Origin: Blastococcus sp. URHD0036
GTDB taxonomy: Bacteria > Actinomycetota > Actinomycetes > Mycobacteriales > Geodermatophilaceae
Assembly (NCBI RefSeq): GCF_000701365.1
Contig: NZ_JNIK01000016.1
Span: forward strand, 248,001-312,000
Direction of reading: 5' to 3'
DNA: 64,000 bases
The first letter of the stretch is position 1. Each line of letters starts with the position of its first letter. Below are positions 8,527 through 22,779 of this stretch, one piece after another. Made by a program: the position numbers and the translations under genes. The notes below the pieces were generated by a model. It was not told the origin of the DNA, did not search any database, and saw nothing but the letters and a program-made list of their open reading frames with translations.

Positions 8527-11340
8527 TCATCCCTCGTGCAGCAGCCAGACGGTCCCGAGCGGCGGAGCGGAGAGCGTCACCGAGAACGGCTGGCCGTGCC
8601 ACGGCTGCTCCTCGGCGACCACCGCCCCGGCGTTGCCGACCCCGGAGCCGCCGTAACCCTCGGCGTCGGTGTTCAGCACCTCGCGCCAGGTGCCACCGCG
8701 GGGCAGGCCGATCCGGTACCCGTGGTGCGGCTGGCCGGCGAAGTTGGTGACGACGGCGAGCGCTTGGCCCGCCGTCCCGTCGCCGCCCGGCCGCCCGAAG
8801 CGCAGGAAGCTCAGCACGTTGCCGGTGGCGTCGTTGGCGTCGATCCACTGGAAGCCGGCCGGGTCGACGTCCAGCGACCACAGCGCCTCGAGCTCGCGGT
8901 ACCGGCCGTTGAGGTCGGTCACCAGCTGCAGGATGCCGCGGTGCGCCGGGTCGTCGAGGTGCCACCAGTCCAGCGACCGGCTCTCGGCCCACTCGGAGTC
9001 CTGCGCGAACTCCGACCCCATGAACAGCAGCTGCTTGCCCGGGTGGGACCACATGTAGCCGAGGTAGGCGCGCAGGTTGGCCAGCTGCTGCCACCGGTCG
9101 CCGGGCATCTTCCGCAGCAGCGAGCCCTTGCCGTAGACGACCTCGTCGTGGCTGATCGGCAGCACGTAGTTCTCGGAGTAGGCGTAGATCATCGAGAACG
9201 TCATCTGGCCGTGGTGGTAGCTGCGGTGCACGGGCTGCTTGCTCATGTACTCGAGCGAGTCGTGCATCCAGCCCATGTTCCACTTGAACCCGAAACCCAG
9301 GCCCCCGAGGTGGGTGGGCCGGGTGACGCCCGGCCACGCGGTGGACTCCTCGGCGATGGTGACGACGCCCGGAACCTCTCGGTAGACGGTCGCATTCATC
9401 TCCTGCAGGAAGGCCACGGCCTCGAGGTTCTCCCGGCCGCCGTGCACGTTCGGCGCCCACTCGCCGTCCTTGCGCGAGTAGTCGAGGTAGAGCATGGAGG
9501 CGACCGCGTCGACGCGGATGCCGTCGATGTGGAACTCCTTGCACCAGAACAGCGCGTTCGCGACCAGGAAGTTGCGCACCTCGGTCCGGCCGAAGTCGAA
9601 GACGTAGGTGCCCCAGTCCGGCTGCTCCCCGCGACGGGGGTCGGGGTGCTCGTACAGCGGCGTGCCGTCGAACCGGGCCAGGGCCCAGTCGTCCTTGGGG
9701 AAGTGCGCCGGGACCCAGTCGACGATGACGCCGATGCCGGCCTGGTGCGCCTTGTCGACCAGGTAGCGGAAGTCGTCGGGGCTGCCGAAGCGGGACGTCG
9801 GGGCGTAATAGCTGGTGACCTGGTAGCCCCAGGACCCGCCGAAGGGGTGCTCGGCGACGGGCATGCACTCGATGTGGGTGAACCCGGCGGCCGCGACGTA
9901 GTCGACCAGCTCGTCGGCCAGCTGCCGGTAGGACAGGCCCTGCCGCCAGGAGCCGAGGTGCACCTCGTAGACGCTCATCGGCCGCTCGTGCCAGTTGCCG
10001 GCCGCCCGGTCGGTGAGCCACGCCTCGTCGGCCCACTCGTGGGTGGACTCGGTGACGACGGAGGCGTTCAGCGGTGGCACCTCGGTGGCGAAGGCGAGGG
10101 GGTCGGACTTCTCCCGCCACGTCCCGTCGGCACCCAGCACGTGGTAGCGGTACCGGCTGCCGGCCTGCACGCCGGGGATGTAGATCTCCCAGACGCCGGA
10201 GGAGCCCAGCGCCCGCATCGGGTACGCGCGCGCCTCCCAGTAGTCGAAGTCGCCGGTCACCTTGACCCCGCGGGCGTTGGGTGCCCAGACGGCGAACGAG
10301 ACGCCCTCGACCGGGCCCCGGGGGGTGTCGTAGCGGCGGACGTGCGCGCCGAGCACCTGCCACAGCTGCTCGTGCCGGCCCTCGCGGATGAGGTACTGGT
10401 CGAGCTCACCGACGGTGGGCAGCCAGCGGTAGGGGTCGTCGACGGTGAAGGTGTTGGTGCCCCCGGCGCCGTCGCCGTAGGTCACCTCGATGCGGTAGTC
10501 CCCGGGCTGCTCCGGCAGCAGGGCCTCGTAGATGCCGCCGCCGTGCAGCTGGCGCGCCTCGTAGCGGCTGCCGTCCTCGTCGGTGACGGCGACGGAGACG
10601 GCCTCGGGCCGCAGGGTCCGGACCGCCCAGCCGTGCGCCGTCTCGTGGGCACCGAGCACGGCGTGCGGGTCGTGCGACCAGCCCTCGACGACCGCGCGGA
10701 GGTCGTCCCCGCCGACGTCGCGCGGCGCGGTGTCCCCGGAGGGAGGAGTGGGCGTCGGCGCCGCGGCGGTGGTCTCCGCCGGCGCCTGCGGCTCGTCCGC
10801 TGCCGCCGGGTCGGGGTCCGGGGCCTGCGGCTGACCGGCCGGGGCACCCGACGGGGAGCCGGGCTCGGCGATGGGCGCCGGCGCGACCACCGGCGTCGCG
10901 GTGCCGCCCTGCTCGGCGATGACGTCGGCCTGCGGCTCGGCGGTCGCCGCGGGGGCCGCCTTCTTGCGCGGCGCGCGCTTGGCCGGCGCCTTCTTCGCCG
11001 CCGCCGGGGCGCCGGGGACCGGGGCGTTCTGCGCGGACACCGCGTCGGCGTCGGCAGCGGGCTCCACCTCGGCCACGGCACCCTGCGCGGCCACCGTCTT
11101 CTTGGTCGCCTTCCGGGTGGCCTTCTTCGCCGGGGCGCCGTCGCTGCCCGCGGCCGCCTTCTTCGCGGGAGCCTTCTTCGCCGCCGGCGCGCGCTTGCGG
11201 GCCGGCGCGGCGTTGACGACCGGCTCGGCCTCGGCGGCCCGGGCCTGCTCGGCCATCGCGTCGACCGCCTGCTCCAGCTCCTCGCGCGTGGCCGGGCTGT
11301 CGGGCGTCTCGGGGGTGGGGGGGCCTTCGGGGGTGGTCAT
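8527..11340 (-). CDS. glgB: 1,4-alpha-glucan branching enzyme with basic N-terminal extension
   Basis: Transfers alpha-1,4 oligoglucan segments to make alpha-1,6 branches in glycogen-like glucan. Residues about 213-937 are a complete GH13 GlgB: N-terminal CBM48-like domains ([29 protein letters not shown]), catalytic Asp611 in [11 protein letters not shown], acid/base Glu664 in TIAEESTAW, and the third Asp near 732 in PISHDEVV. Residues 1-212 are unusual: low complexity, Ala/Pro/Glu-rich, with two Lys-rich blocks (about 47-81 and 112-130) built on AAKKAPAKK and [10 protein letters not shown], resembling histone H1 tails. Typical GlgB is about 730 residues. The ATG is preceded by AAGAGGA. It is the last gene of the glgE-treS-mak-glgB group, 55 bp after mak. 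Confidence 0.95.
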   Translation of the reverse strand: MTTPEGPPTPETPDSPATREELEQAVDAMAEQARAAEAEPVVNAAPARKRAPAAKKAPAKKAAAGSDGAPAKKATRKATKKTVAAQGAVAEVEPAADADAVSAQNAPVPGAPAAAKKAPAKRAPRKKAAPAATAEPQADVIAEQGGTATPVVAPAPIAEPGSPSGAPAGQPQAPDPDPAAADEPQAPAETTAAAPTPTPPSGDTAPRDVGGDDLRAVVEGWSHDPHAVLGAHETAHGWAVRTLRPEAVSVAVTDEDGSRYEARQLHGGGIYEALLPEQPGDYRIEVTYGDGAGGTNTFTVDDPYRWLPTVGELDQYLIREGRHEQLWQVLGAHVRRYDTPRGPVEGVSFAVWAPNARGVKVTGDFDYWEARAYPMRALGSSGVWEIYIPGVQAGSRYRYHVLGADGTWREKSDPLAFATEVPPLNASVVTESTHEWADEAWLTDRAAGNWHERPMSVYEVHLGSWRQGLSYRQLADELVDYVAAAGFTHIECMPVAEHPFGGSWGYQVTSYYAPTSRFGSPDDFRYLVDKAHQAGIGVIVDWVPAHFPKDDWALARFDGTPLYEHPDPRRGEQPDWGTYVFDFGRTEVRNFLVANALFWCKEFHIDGIRVDAVASMLYLDYSRKDGEWAPNVHGGRENLEAVAFLQEMNATVYREVPGVVTIAEESTAWPGVTRPTHLGGLGFGFKWNMGWMHDSLEYMSKQPVHRSYHHGQMTFSMIYAYSENYVLPISHDEVVYGKGSLLRKMPGDRWQQLANLRAYLGYMWSHPGKQLLFMGSEFAQDSEWAESRSLDWWHLDDPAHRGILQLVTDLNGRYRELEALWSLDVDPAGFQWIDANDATGNVLSFLRFGRPGGDGTAGQALAVVTNFAGQPHHGYRIGLPRGGTWREVLNTDAEGYGGSGVGNAGAVVAEEQPWHGQPFSVTLSAPPLGTVWLLHEG
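10951..11202 (-). repeat. Lys/Ala-rich H1-like segment inside glgB
   Basis: Encodes residues 47-130 of GlgB. Two clusters of the type [10 protein letters not shown] and [10 protein letters not shown] are separated by an acidic/Ala stretch. The DNA is a degenerate repeat of GCC-AAG-AAG-GCC codons. It lies in the same frame as the enzyme with no stop or frameshift. Confidence 0.8.
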
Positions 11341-11395
11341 CGCGTCGTCGTCCTCTTCATGGCGTGGGGTGCGGGCTGGGGGAGCCGGGCCGTCA

Positions 11396-12762
11396 TCAGC
11401 CGGCGGCCGCGAGCCGCGCCAGCGACTGCAGCGGGATCATCAGCCAGTGGGGGCGGTTGCGCGCCTCGTAGAGGCACTCGTAGACGGCCTTGTCCGCCTC
11501 GAACGCGCGCAGCACGGGGGAGCCGGCGCACGGGTCCAGCCCGCTGGCCGCGGAGTACCCGGCGCAGAAGGCACTGCGGTTGCGCTCGGCCCACTCCTGC
11601 GCGCGGTAGGCGCGCTGGGTGTCCTCCGGCTGCTCGACCAGCATGTGCCGGGCGGCGTAGTCGAAGCTGCGGAGCATGCCGGCCACGTCGCGCATCGGGC
11701 TGTCCAGCTGCCGGCGGGCGGCGAGGGGGCGGGCCGGCTCGCCCTCGAAGTCGAGGATGATCCAGCCGGTCGCGGTGCGCAGCACCTGACCGAGGTGCAG
11801 GTCGCCGTGCACCCGCTGGCGGGTGACCGGCTCCTCGGCCTCGGCCAGCCCGGCGTAGAGCCGGCGCAGCCCCTCGGCGTGCTCCTCCAGCTGCGGGACC
11901 GCCGGCAGGGCCGCCTCCAGCCGGCCGGTCATCTCCTCGGCCGCGGCGGCGAACCACTCGCGGTCGGCGGGCCGGGTCGGCAGCACCCGGGCGAGGTCGC
12001 CGTGCACCGACGCGGTCGCCGCGCCCAGCCGCTCGCTGTCCGCGGCGAAGTCACCACCCACCTCGTCGGCGTGCAGGTCGCCCTCGGCGTAGAGGTCGCG
12101 CACGCTCGCGGTGGCCAGGCGCCAGCCGTCGCTGGCGTTGGGCACGAACGTCTGCAGCATCGCGACCGTGGCCGGGTCGTTCGCCGGGTCGAGGTCGTTG
12201 ATCTCGATGTGCCCGAGCAGCGGGGCGATGTGCTCGTTCCGGGCCTCGCTGAGCGCCGCGTGGATCTCCACGTCCGGGTTGAGGCCGGGCTCGAGCCGCC
12301 GGAACAGCTTGAGGATCGCCTCCTGGCCGTAGACCAGGGAGGTGTTGCTCTGCTCGGTGGAGACGATGTCGCCGGGCACGCCCTCGGGGATCGGGGCGAT
12401 GCCGGCGGGGTGGAAGTGCATCGGCCCGACCGTGTCGGCCGCGACGAGGTGCACCAGCCAGGGCGGCGTGGCGTCCCGGTCGCGCAGGGCGTCGTAGGCG
12501 TAGTTCTCGCGGTCACCGCTGGACACCGCGCCGACGAACGCCGAGGAGAGCTCCTCGTTCGCGTGGTCGCGCCACGACAGCGGTACGAGGTAGGTGTCGC
12601 TGCCGCCGTCGGCGTAGGTCACCCGCACCCGGTGCACCGACAGCGCCGGGTCCGACCGCTCGAGGAAGAAGCCGTCCTCCTCGACGCCGGACCACTCCCG
12701 GCCCTTGCCGCCGAACCACCGCTGGTGCGGCATCCACTCCCGCAGGATGTCGGTGAGCGCGC

Positions 12763-12766
<4 letters not shown>
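11396..12766 (-). CDS. mak: Maltokinase (Pep2/Mak)
   Basis: Phosphorylates maltose with ATP to maltose 1-phosphate, the precursor of the GlgE donor. It has an aminoglycoside-phosphotransferase-like fold, 456 residues. The N-terminal cap carries the typical [12 protein letters not shown] segment. The kinase core has [20 protein letters not shown] with the nucleotide-binding Lys, the catalytic loop [11 protein letters not shown] with its Asp, and a metal-binding Asp in IILDFEGEP. The ATG overlaps the treS stop in ATGA, so translation is coupled; TreS and Mak form a complex in mycobacteria, and in many genomes they are fused. Here they are separate proteins. Confidence 0.94.
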
Positions 12767-14586
<1,820 letters not shown>

Positions 14587-14647
14587 CGGGAGGAGTGCCC
14601 CTCGGTAGTGCTGTACGGGTGGCGGGTCACGTGCGCGGGAGGGGAGC

Positions 14648-16654
14648 TCAGGGAACCGGCGGCGGCCAGCTGACCGGCCGGGGGAACGTGAGCGAGAAGA
14701 CGTGCGCCGGCTCGTGGTACGGGTCGAGCTCGACGTAGTTGAACTGGCCCCAGTCGTACTCGGCGCCGGAGAGCTCGTCGCGGACGGCGAAGCGCTCGTG
14801 CCAGTCGAGGCCGAAGACGCCCAGGTCCAGCGCCGTCGTCCCGATCTGCCGGTTGTGGCTCTCCAGGGCGACCACCACGAGGACGGCGTCCTGGGAGCCG
14901 GGGTCGGTCTTGGAGAAGCAGATCAGGTTCGGGTTGTCGACCGGGTGGAAGCGCAGCGTGCGCAGCTGCTGCAGCGCCGGGTGCGCGCGGCGGATCTCGT
15001 TGAGCCGCGTCAGGTACGGCGCGAGGCTGCGGCCCGAGGCCTCGGCGGCGGCCCAGTCCCGCGGCCGCAGCTGGAACTTCTCGGTGTCGAGGTACTCCTC
15101 GCTGCCGGGCCGGACGGCCACGTGCTCGAACAGCTCGTAGCCGGAGTAGACGCCCCACGTCGGGCTCATCATCGAGGCGAGCACCGCGCGGATCTTGAAC
15201 ATCGGCGGGCCGCCGAACTGCAGCGACGCGTGCAGGATGTCCGGGGTGTTCACGAAGAAGTTGGGCCGCATGTAGTGCGCCGTGGACGCGAGGTCGCGGC
15301 CGTACTCCTCGAGCTCGCCGCGCTCGGTCCGCCACGTGAAGTACGTGTAGCTCTGCGTGAACCCGACGCGGGCCAGCTGGTGCATCATCGCCGGCCGGGT
15401 GAAGGCCTCGGCGAGGAACAGGACGTCGGGGTGGCTCTGCTTGACGTCCCAGATCAGCCAGTGCCAGAAGTTCAGCGCCTTGGTGTGCGGGTTGTCGACG
15501 CGGAAGACCTTCACCCCCGCGTCGATCCAGACCTGGAGCACCCGCCGGCACTCGGCGTAGATGCCCTCGGGGTCGTTGTCGAAGTTGATCGGGTAGATGT
15601 CCTGGTACTTCTTCGGCGGGTTCTCCGCGTAGGCGATCGTGCCGTCGGGCCGGGTGGTGAACCACTCCGGGTGCGACTGCACCCACGGGTGGTCGGGTGC
15701 GGCCTGCAGCGCGAAGTCCAGCGCCACCTCCATGCCGAGGGAGCGGGTGCGGTCGACGAAGGCGCGGAAGTCCTCCATCGTGCCCAGCTGCGGGTGGACG
15801 GCGTCGTGGCCGCCCTCGGCGGAGCCGATCGCCCACGGCGAGCCGACGTCGTCGGGCTCGGGGGTCAGCGTGTTGTTGCGGCCCTTGCGGTTCACGGTGC
15901 CGATCGGGTGGATCGGCGGCAGGTAGACGACGTCGAAGCCCATGTCGGCCACCGCGGGCAGCCGGTCGGCCGCCGTGGTGAACGTGCCGTGCGTCGGGAC
16001 GCCGCCCACGACCGGGCCGGTGGAGCGCGGGAAGAACTCGTACCAGGAGCCGTAGAGCGCGCGCGGGCGGTCGACCCACACCTCGTACTCGGGGGATGCC
16101 GTGACCAGCTCCCGGACCGGGTGGTCGTGCAGGTACTCCTGCACGGCCGGGGCCAGAGCGGGGGCGACGCGGGTGGTGAGCTCCAGGCCCGTGTCGCGCA
16201 GTGCCGCCGCGGCGTCGGTCAGGCGGGGGCGCCACTCCCCGTCGGAGTCGGCGGCGACCCGCTCGATCAGCCGCGCACCCTCCTCCAGGTCGTTGGCCAG
16301 CTCCTCGGCGCCCTGCCCGGCCTCGATCTTGACCTCGACGGCGTGGTGCCACGTGGCCAGCGGATCGCTCCAGGCCTCGACACGGAAGGTCCAGCGGCCC
16401 TCCCGGTCGGGGACGACCGTGGCCAGCCAGCGGTCGGGCTCCTGGCTGTAGGGCGCCATGCGGGTGACGTCGGACTCGGTGCCGTCCGGGCCGACGAACA
16501 CGACGTCCGCGGCGACGGCGTCGTGGCCCTCGCGGAACACGGTGGCGGTGATCGGCAGGTGCTCACCGACCACGGCGCGGGCCGAGAAGGACCCGCAGGA
16601 CACGACGGGGGCGACATCGGTGATGCCGAGGCGGAGGTCAGCGCGGCCAGTCAT
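14648..16654 (-). CDS. glgE: Alpha-1,4-glucan:maltose-1-phosphate maltosyltransferase
   Basis: Transfers maltosyl units from alpha-maltose 1-phosphate to growing alpha-1,4-glucan. 668 residues, GH13_3. An N-terminal beta-sandwich (residues about 5-105) and a helical insertion precede the barrel. The nucleophile is Asp387 in [11 protein letters not shown], and the general acid is Glu416 in LAEAFTRP, 29 residues later as in characterised GlgE. The signature [14 protein letters not shown] is present. I chose the ATG at 16654 because a -10-like box (TAGCGT) sits 7 nt before it, suggesting a leaderless transcript; GTG codons lie just upstream in frame. It is first in the minus-strand glucan group and diverges from glgP. 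Confidence 0.95.
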   Translation of the reverse strand: MTGRADLRLGITDVAPVVSCGSFSARAVVGEHLPITATVFREGHDAVAADVVFVGPDGTESDVTRMAPYSQEPDRWLATVVPDREGRWTFRVEAWSDPLATWHHAVEVKIEAGQGAEELANDLEEGARLIERVAADSDGEWRPRLTDAAAALRDTGLELTTRVAPALAPAVQEYLHDHPVRELVTASPEYEVWVDRPRALYGSWYEFFPRSTGPVVGGVPTHGTFTTAADRLPAVADMGFDVVYLPPIHPIGTVNRKGRNNTLTPEPDDVGSPWAIGSAEGGHDAVHPQLGTMEDFRAFVDRTRSLGMEVALDFALQAAPDHPWVQSHPEWFTTRPDGTIAYAENPPKKYQDIYPINFDNDPEGIYAECRRVLQVWIDAGVKVFRVDNPHTKALNFWHWLIWDVKQSHPDVLFLAEAFTRPAMMHQLARVGFTQSYTYFTWRTERGELEEYGRDLASTAHYMRPNFFVNTPDILHASLQFGGPPMFKIRAVLASMMSPTWGVYSGYELFEHVAVRPGSEEYLDTEKFQLRPRDWAAAEASGRSLAPYLTRLNEIRRAHPALQQLRTLRFHPVDNPNLICFSKTDPGSQDAVLVVVALESHNRQIGTTALDLGVFGLDWHERFAVRDELSGAEYDWGQFNYVELDPYHEPAHVFSLTFPRPVSWPPPVP

Positions 16655-16661
16655 CACGATC

Positions 16662-16667
16662 ACGCTA
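16662..16667 (-). promoter_or_regulatory. -10 box of glgE, leaderless
   Basis: TAGCGT on the minus strand with 7 nt to the glgE ATG. That spacing would place the transcription start at or next to the start codon, and no ribosome site is present. It shares a 138-bp divergent space with the glgP promoter. Confidence 0.5.
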
Positions 16668-16780
16668 GCGAGATCACCCAGGTCGGGCATGTCGGAGCAG
16701 GGGGACGTCAGCCACACGGGTTGCTCTCCGGAGCCCGACTGCGGTGCGTGAGGAGGGGCGCACGGACGGGCTCCCGTCGC

Positions 16781-16786
16781 TAGGGT
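16781..16786 (+). promoter_or_regulatory. -10 box of glgP, leaderless
   Basis: TAGGGT ends 6 nt before the glgP GTG, so the G of the start codon would be about the first transcribed base. There is no purine-rich ribosome site in the 12 bp before the start. No recognisable -35 box is present. Confidence 0.55.
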
Positions 16787-16792
16787 CGCTCC

Positions 16793-19342
16793 GTGCGTGC
16801 TCTCCGACGGTTCACTGTCCGGGCATCGCTCCCCGAGGAGCTGATGCCGCTCGCCCAACTCGTGATGAACCTCCGGTGGTCCTGGCACCCGGAGACGCGG
16901 GACCTCTTCGAGGCTCTCGACCCCGACCTGTGGCAGACCTGCGGGGGTGACCCGGTCAAGGTCCTCGGCGAGGTCTCGGCCGCCCGGCTGGCCACGCTGG
17001 CCAAGGACCGGCGCTTCGTGCGCCGCATGCAGGACGTCGTCGAGGACCTCGACGACTACTTGTCCGCGCCGCACTGGTACCAGTCGCTCGGCGAGGAGGC
17101 CCCCGCCTCGATCGCCTACTTCAGCGCGGAGTTCGGCATCACCGAGGTGCTGCCGCAGTACTCCGGCGGCCTCGGCATCCTCGCCGGGGACCACCTCAAG
17201 GCCGCCTCCGACCTCGGCGTCCCGCTGATCGGCGTCGGGCTGCTCTACCGGGCCGGCTACTTCGAGCAGGGCCTCTCGGCCGACGGCTGGCAGCTCGAGC
17301 ACTACCCGGCGCTGGACCCCAACGGCCTGCCGGTGAAGCTGCTCCGCCAGTCCGACGGGACGGCGGTCGTGATCTCCGTGCCGCTGCCCGAGGGCCGCAC
17401 CCTGTACGCCCACGTCTGGCGGGCCCAGGTGGGCCGGGTGTCGCTGCTGCTGCTCGACAGCGACATCGAGGAGAACGCGCCGGCCGAGCGCGGTGTCACC
17501 GACCGGCTCTACGGCGGCGACGAGGACCACCGGCTGCGCCAGGAGATGCTGCTGGGCATCGGCGGCGTGCGGGCGCTGCGGGCGTACTGCCAGCTCAGCG
17601 GCACCCCGGCACCCGAGGTCTTCCACGCCAACGAGGGCCACGCCGGCTTCCAGGGCGTCGAGCGGATCCGCGAGCTCACCGAGTCGCACGGGCTGTCGTT
17701 CCCCGAGGCGCTGCAGGCGGTGCGCGCCGGCACGGTGTTCACCACCCACACGCCGGTGCCGGCCGGCATCGACCGGTTCCCGCGGGCGCTGATCGAGCGC
17801 TACTTCGCCGGGTTCGGCGTCCCGCTCGAGCACCTGATCCCGCTCGGTGCCGAGGCGGACGCGACCAAGTTCAACATGGCCCACATGGGGCTGCGGCTGG
17901 GTCAGCGCGCCAACGGGGTCAGCCAGCTGCACGGCCACGTCAGCCGGGGCATGTTCAGCTACCTGTGGCCCGGGTTCGACGAGGACGACGTCCCGATCTC
18001 CTCGATCACCAACGGCGTGCACGCACCCACCTGGACCGCCCGGGAGCTGGTCGACCTCGGCACCCAGAGCTCGCGCAACGGCGACCCGTTCTCCGCCGAG
18101 CAGCCGGTCTCCTTCGACGGCGTCGACCGGATCAGCGCCGGGGAACTGTGGGGCATCCGGCGGATGCTGCGCGTCCGGCTGGTCGAGGAGGTGCGCCGCC
18201 GGCTGCGGGAGACCGCGCTGTCGCGTGGTGCCGCCCCGGCCGAGGTCGGCTGGACCGACGCGGCCTTCGACCCCGACGTGCTCACCATCGGGTTCGCCCG
18301 GCGGGTGCCCAGCTACAAGCGGCTGACGCTGATGCTGCGCGACCCGGAGCGGCTGCGGGCGCTGCTGCTGGATCCCGACCGGCCCGTCCAGCTGATCATC
18401 GCCGGCAAGAGCCACCCGGCCGACGACGGCGGCAAGCAGCTGATCCAGCAGATGGTGAAGTTCGCCGACGACCCGGCCGTCCGGCACCGCATCGCGTTCC
18501 TGCCCGGCTACGACATCGGCATGGCCCGCTACCTCTACTGGGGCTGCGACGTCTGGCTCAACAACCCGCTGCGCCCGCTCGAGGCGTGCGGCACGTCGGG
18601 CATGAAGGCCGCGCTCAACGGCGGGCTGAACCTCTCCATCCGCGACGGCTGGTGGGACGAGTGGTTCGACGGCCAGAACGGCTGGGCCATCCCCACCGCC
18701 GACGGCGTCGCCGACCCCGACCGCCGCGACGACGTCGAGGCCCACGCGATCTACGACCTGCTGGGCACCCAGGTGATCCCGCGCTTCTACGAGACCGACC
18801 GCGACGGCATCCCCAGCCGCTGGGTCGAGATGGTGCGGCACACCCTCCGCGAGACCGGGCCGAAGGTGCTGGCCACGCGGATGGTCCGCGACTACGTGCA
18901 GCGCCTCTACGTGCCCGCCGCCGGCTCGGCCCGGGACATGGCCCAGAGCGGTTACGCACCCGCCCGCGACGAGTCGGCCTGGCGGGCCCGCGTGCAGGAG
19001 CGCTGGAGCAGCATCCGGGTCGCCCACGTGGAGGCCACCGGCGCGGGGGACACCCCGGAGATCGGCACCACGCTCGCCCTGCGCGCCGAGGTGGAGCTGC
19101 CCGGTCTGGCGCCGGACGACGTCCAGGTGCAGGCGGCCTACGGACGGGTCGACGACGCCGACGGGTTGCACGACGTCACGACGGTGCCGATGACCCACGA
19201 GCAGGCGGACGGGTCCCGGCACTGGTTCACCGCGACCGTCCCGCTGGAGCGCACGGGCGCGTTCGGCTACACCGTGCGGGTGCTGCCGCAGTCGGCGCAC
19301 CTGGCCGATCCGGCCGAGCTGGGTCTGGTCGCCAGCGCCTGA
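16793..19342 (+). CDS. glgP: Alpha-glucan phosphorylase
   Basis: Releases glucose 1-phosphate from the non-reducing ends of alpha-1,4-glucan using PLP. 849 residues, matching the actinobacterial/archaeal-type alpha-glucan phosphorylases, which are longer at the N-terminus than E. coli MalP. The N-terminal [20 protein letters not shown] is typical of this type. [20 protein letters not shown] forms the glucan site. The PLP lysine lies in the conserved [14 protein letters not shown] segment at about residue 600. The GTG start is supported by a -10 box 6 nt upstream. It diverges from glgE, so synthesis and breakdown share one control region. A strong hairpin follows its stop by 7 bp. Confidence 0.94.
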   Translation: MRALRRFTVRASLPEELMPLAQLVMNLRWSWHPETRDLFEALDPDLWQTCGGDPVKVLGEVSAARLATLAKDRRFVRRMQDVVEDLDDYLSAPHWYQSLGEEAPASIAYFSAEFGITEVLPQYSGGLGILAGDHLKAASDLGVPLIGVGLLYRAGYFEQGLSADGWQLEHYPALDPNGLPVKLLRQSDGTAVVISVPLPEGRTLYAHVWRAQVGRVSLLLLDSDIEENAPAERGVTDRLYGGDEDHRLRQEMLLGIGGVRALRAYCQLSGTPAPEVFHANEGHAGFQGVERIRELTESHGLSFPEALQAVRAGTVFTTHTPVPAGIDRFPRALIERYFAGFGVPLEHLIPLGAEADATKFNMAHMGLRLGQRANGVSQLHGHVSRGMFSYLWPGFDEDDVPISSITNGVHAPTWTARELVDLGTQSSRNGDPFSAEQPVSFDGVDRISAGELWGIRRMLRVRLVEEVRRRLRETALSRGAAPAEVGWTDAAFDPDVLTIGFARRVPSYKRLTLMLRDPERLRALLLDPDRPVQLIIAGKSHPADDGGKQLIQQMVKFADDPAVRHRIAFLPGYDIGMARYLYWGCDVWLNNPLRPLEACGTSGMKAALNGGLNLSIRDGWWDEWFDGQNGWAIPTADGVADPDRRDDVEAHAIYDLLGTQVIPRFYETDRDGIPSRWVEMVRHTLRETGPKVLATRMVRDYVQRLYVPAAGSARDMAQSGYAPARDESAWRARVQERWSSIRVAHVEATGAGDTPEIGTTLALRAEVELPGLAPDDVQVQAAYGRVDDADGLHDVTTVPMTHEQADGSRHWFTATVPLERTGAFGYTVRVLPQSAHLADPAELGLVASA

Positions 19343-19349
19343 CCGCCGC

Positions 19350-19379
19350 CCTCCCGGGCTCGCCGCGGAGCCCGGGAGG
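19350..19379 (+). terminator. Terminator of glgP
   Basis: A 12-bp perfect stem (CCTCCCGGGCTC with GAGCCCGGGAGG) around a 6-nt loop, 7 bp after the glgP stop. There is no T-tract, as usual for GC-rich actinobacteria. Confidence 0.75.
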
Positions 19380-19486
19380 AGGCGGCCGGTACCCCACCCG
19401 TCACGCCCTGCTCACCTCTCCCTGCAGGTCAGAGCGGACACGGCGTGGCGGGACGGGCGGACCCGCCGAGTTCCGCCCGCGGTCAC

Positions 19487-19492
19487 TAGGCT
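19487..19492 (+). promoter_or_regulatory. -10 box of FHA gene, leaderless
   Basis: TAGGCT ends 7 nt before the ATG of the FHA-domain gene. The intervening GGCGGGC is not a good ribosome site at that distance, so a leaderless transcript is likely. Confidence 0.5.
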
Positions 19493-19499
19493 GGCGGGC

Positions 19500-20486
19500 A
19501 TGCCCGACCGCTGTGAAGTCCTGCCCGGAGACTCCGTCGTCGCCCGTCGCGGCGGCGGTCTGCTGTGGGTGGACGCTCCCGGTTCCCCCGCTCTGGCGGC
19601 AGCTCTGCACGCCTGCCTCGGCGTGTCCGGCCCCGGTGCCGACCGGGTCCTGGCCGCGGTCGCCGGACAGGTCGCCGCGCTCAGCGGCGGCTCCGCATCC
19701 TTCGCCCTCGTCCTCGTCGACACCGCCGGTGGCTCCGGTACCGGGGTGGCCCTGTGGTCCGGCAAGGGCCAGCCCGCCGTCGACGGCGTCCCCGTCGCCG
19801 GGCACCAGGTCGAGGGCGGCTGCACGCTCGCCGCCGGCTTCCAGCTCGGTGCCAGCCTCTACGTCGGCCCCGGCCAGCCGGTCCCGACCATGCCGCCCGG
19901 CGTCGCCTACGACCTCGTCGAGGGCACCGTCCCCGGCAGCGGCGCGATGCTGCAGCTGGCCGCCGTCGCGCACTCGTCAGCGGCCGTCGTCCCCAGCGCC
20001 ACGCAGGCGCCCTCCTCCTTCTCCGCGCCCTCCGACGCCGGCTTCGGCTCGGCGAGCGGTGGCTTCTCGGCCCCCGCCGCCACCCAGGGCCCCGGCACCG
20101 ACGGCGGCGAGGCCACGGCCTTCTGGAAGCCGGACTCGGCCGCGGTGCCGATCCTCCGCTTCGACGACGGCCTGGTCGTCAGCGTGGACGAGGACCTCGT
20201 CCTCGGCCGCCGTCCCGACAGCCACGAGCTGGTCGCCGCCGGCACCGCGCGTCCCGTGCCGATCGCCGACACCCAGAACGTGCTCTCCTCCGCGCACGCC
20301 GCCGTGCAGCGCCAGGGCCGCGAGGTGTCCCTGGTCGACCTCGGCTCGCTCAACGGCACCCACGTCGCCGGCCCCGAGGCCACCGAGTGGACGCAGCTCG
20401 AGCCCGGCGTCGCGCACCCGCTCTCCGACGGCGACCGCCTGCTGCTGGGCTGGACCGTCATCACCTTCGAGCAGCCCCAGGACTGA
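19500..20486 (+). CDS. FHA-domain protein of unknown role
   Basis: 328-residue cytosolic protein without membrane segments. Residues about 1-155 form an uncharacterised alpha/beta region rich in Gly/Ala/Val. Residues 155-210 are a Ser/Pro/Gly-rich linker. The C-terminal 120 residues are a forkhead-associated phosphothreonine-binding domain: LGRRPDS, then LSSAHAAVQRQG, then LVDLGSLNGTHVAG, and a closing strand LGWTVITFE. The conserved Gly-Arg, Ser-x-x-His and Asn-Gly-Thr positions are present, so phosphopeptide binding is plausible. The Ser/Thr kinase at 28.6-30.8 kb is a possible partner by function only, not linkage. It sits between glgP and glgX and might sense kinase signals there, but nothing proves that. 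Confidence 0.8.
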   Translation: MPDRCEVLPGDSVVARRGGGLLWVDAPGSPALAAALHACLGVSGPGADRVLAAVAGQVAALSGGSASFALVLVDTAGGSGTGVALWSGKGQPAVDGVPVAGHQVEGGCTLAAGFQLGASLYVGPGQPVPTMPPGVAYDLVEGTVPGSGAMLQLAAVAHSSAAVVPSATQAPSSFSAPSDAGFGSASGGFSAPAATQGPGTDGGEATAFWKPDSAAVPILRFDDGLVVSVDEDLVLGRRPDSHELVAAGTARPVPIADTQNVLSSAHAAVQRQGREVSLVDLGSLNGTHVAGPEATEWTQLEPGVAHPLSDGDRLLLGWTVITFEQPQD

Positions 20487-20511
20487 CCTCCCGCACCGCC
20501 AGGGGACTCTT

Positions 20512-20574
20512 GCGGTTCTCCTCGTGCTCGTGCGGCGCTACAGCACCGCAGGAGCCGGGAGAACACCGCACGAG
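20512..20574. terminator. Inverted repeats between convergent genes
   Basis: CTCGTGCGG (20527-20535) pairs with CCGCACGAG (20566-20574) around a 30-nt loop. An overlapping alternative pairs GCGGTTCTC (from 20512) with GAGAAC-CACCGC. The arrangement between the FHA gene and glgX suggests a two-way terminator. The exact fold is uncertain. Confidence 0.4.
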
Positions 20575-20590
20575 GCCGCACCGCAGCAGC

Positions 20591-22729
<2,139 letters not shown>

Positions 22730-22779
22730 CGCCCGATCCTGCCAACCCGGGCCGAGGGGCGGGTTGGTTGGATGGGGTC

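Noticed and set aside
16655-19300. Upstream continuation of the glgE frame through glgP as one giant protein
   Set aside because: Residues before the chosen ATG are antisense to glgP and have no GlgE similarity. The -10 box and domain start place the gene end at 16654.
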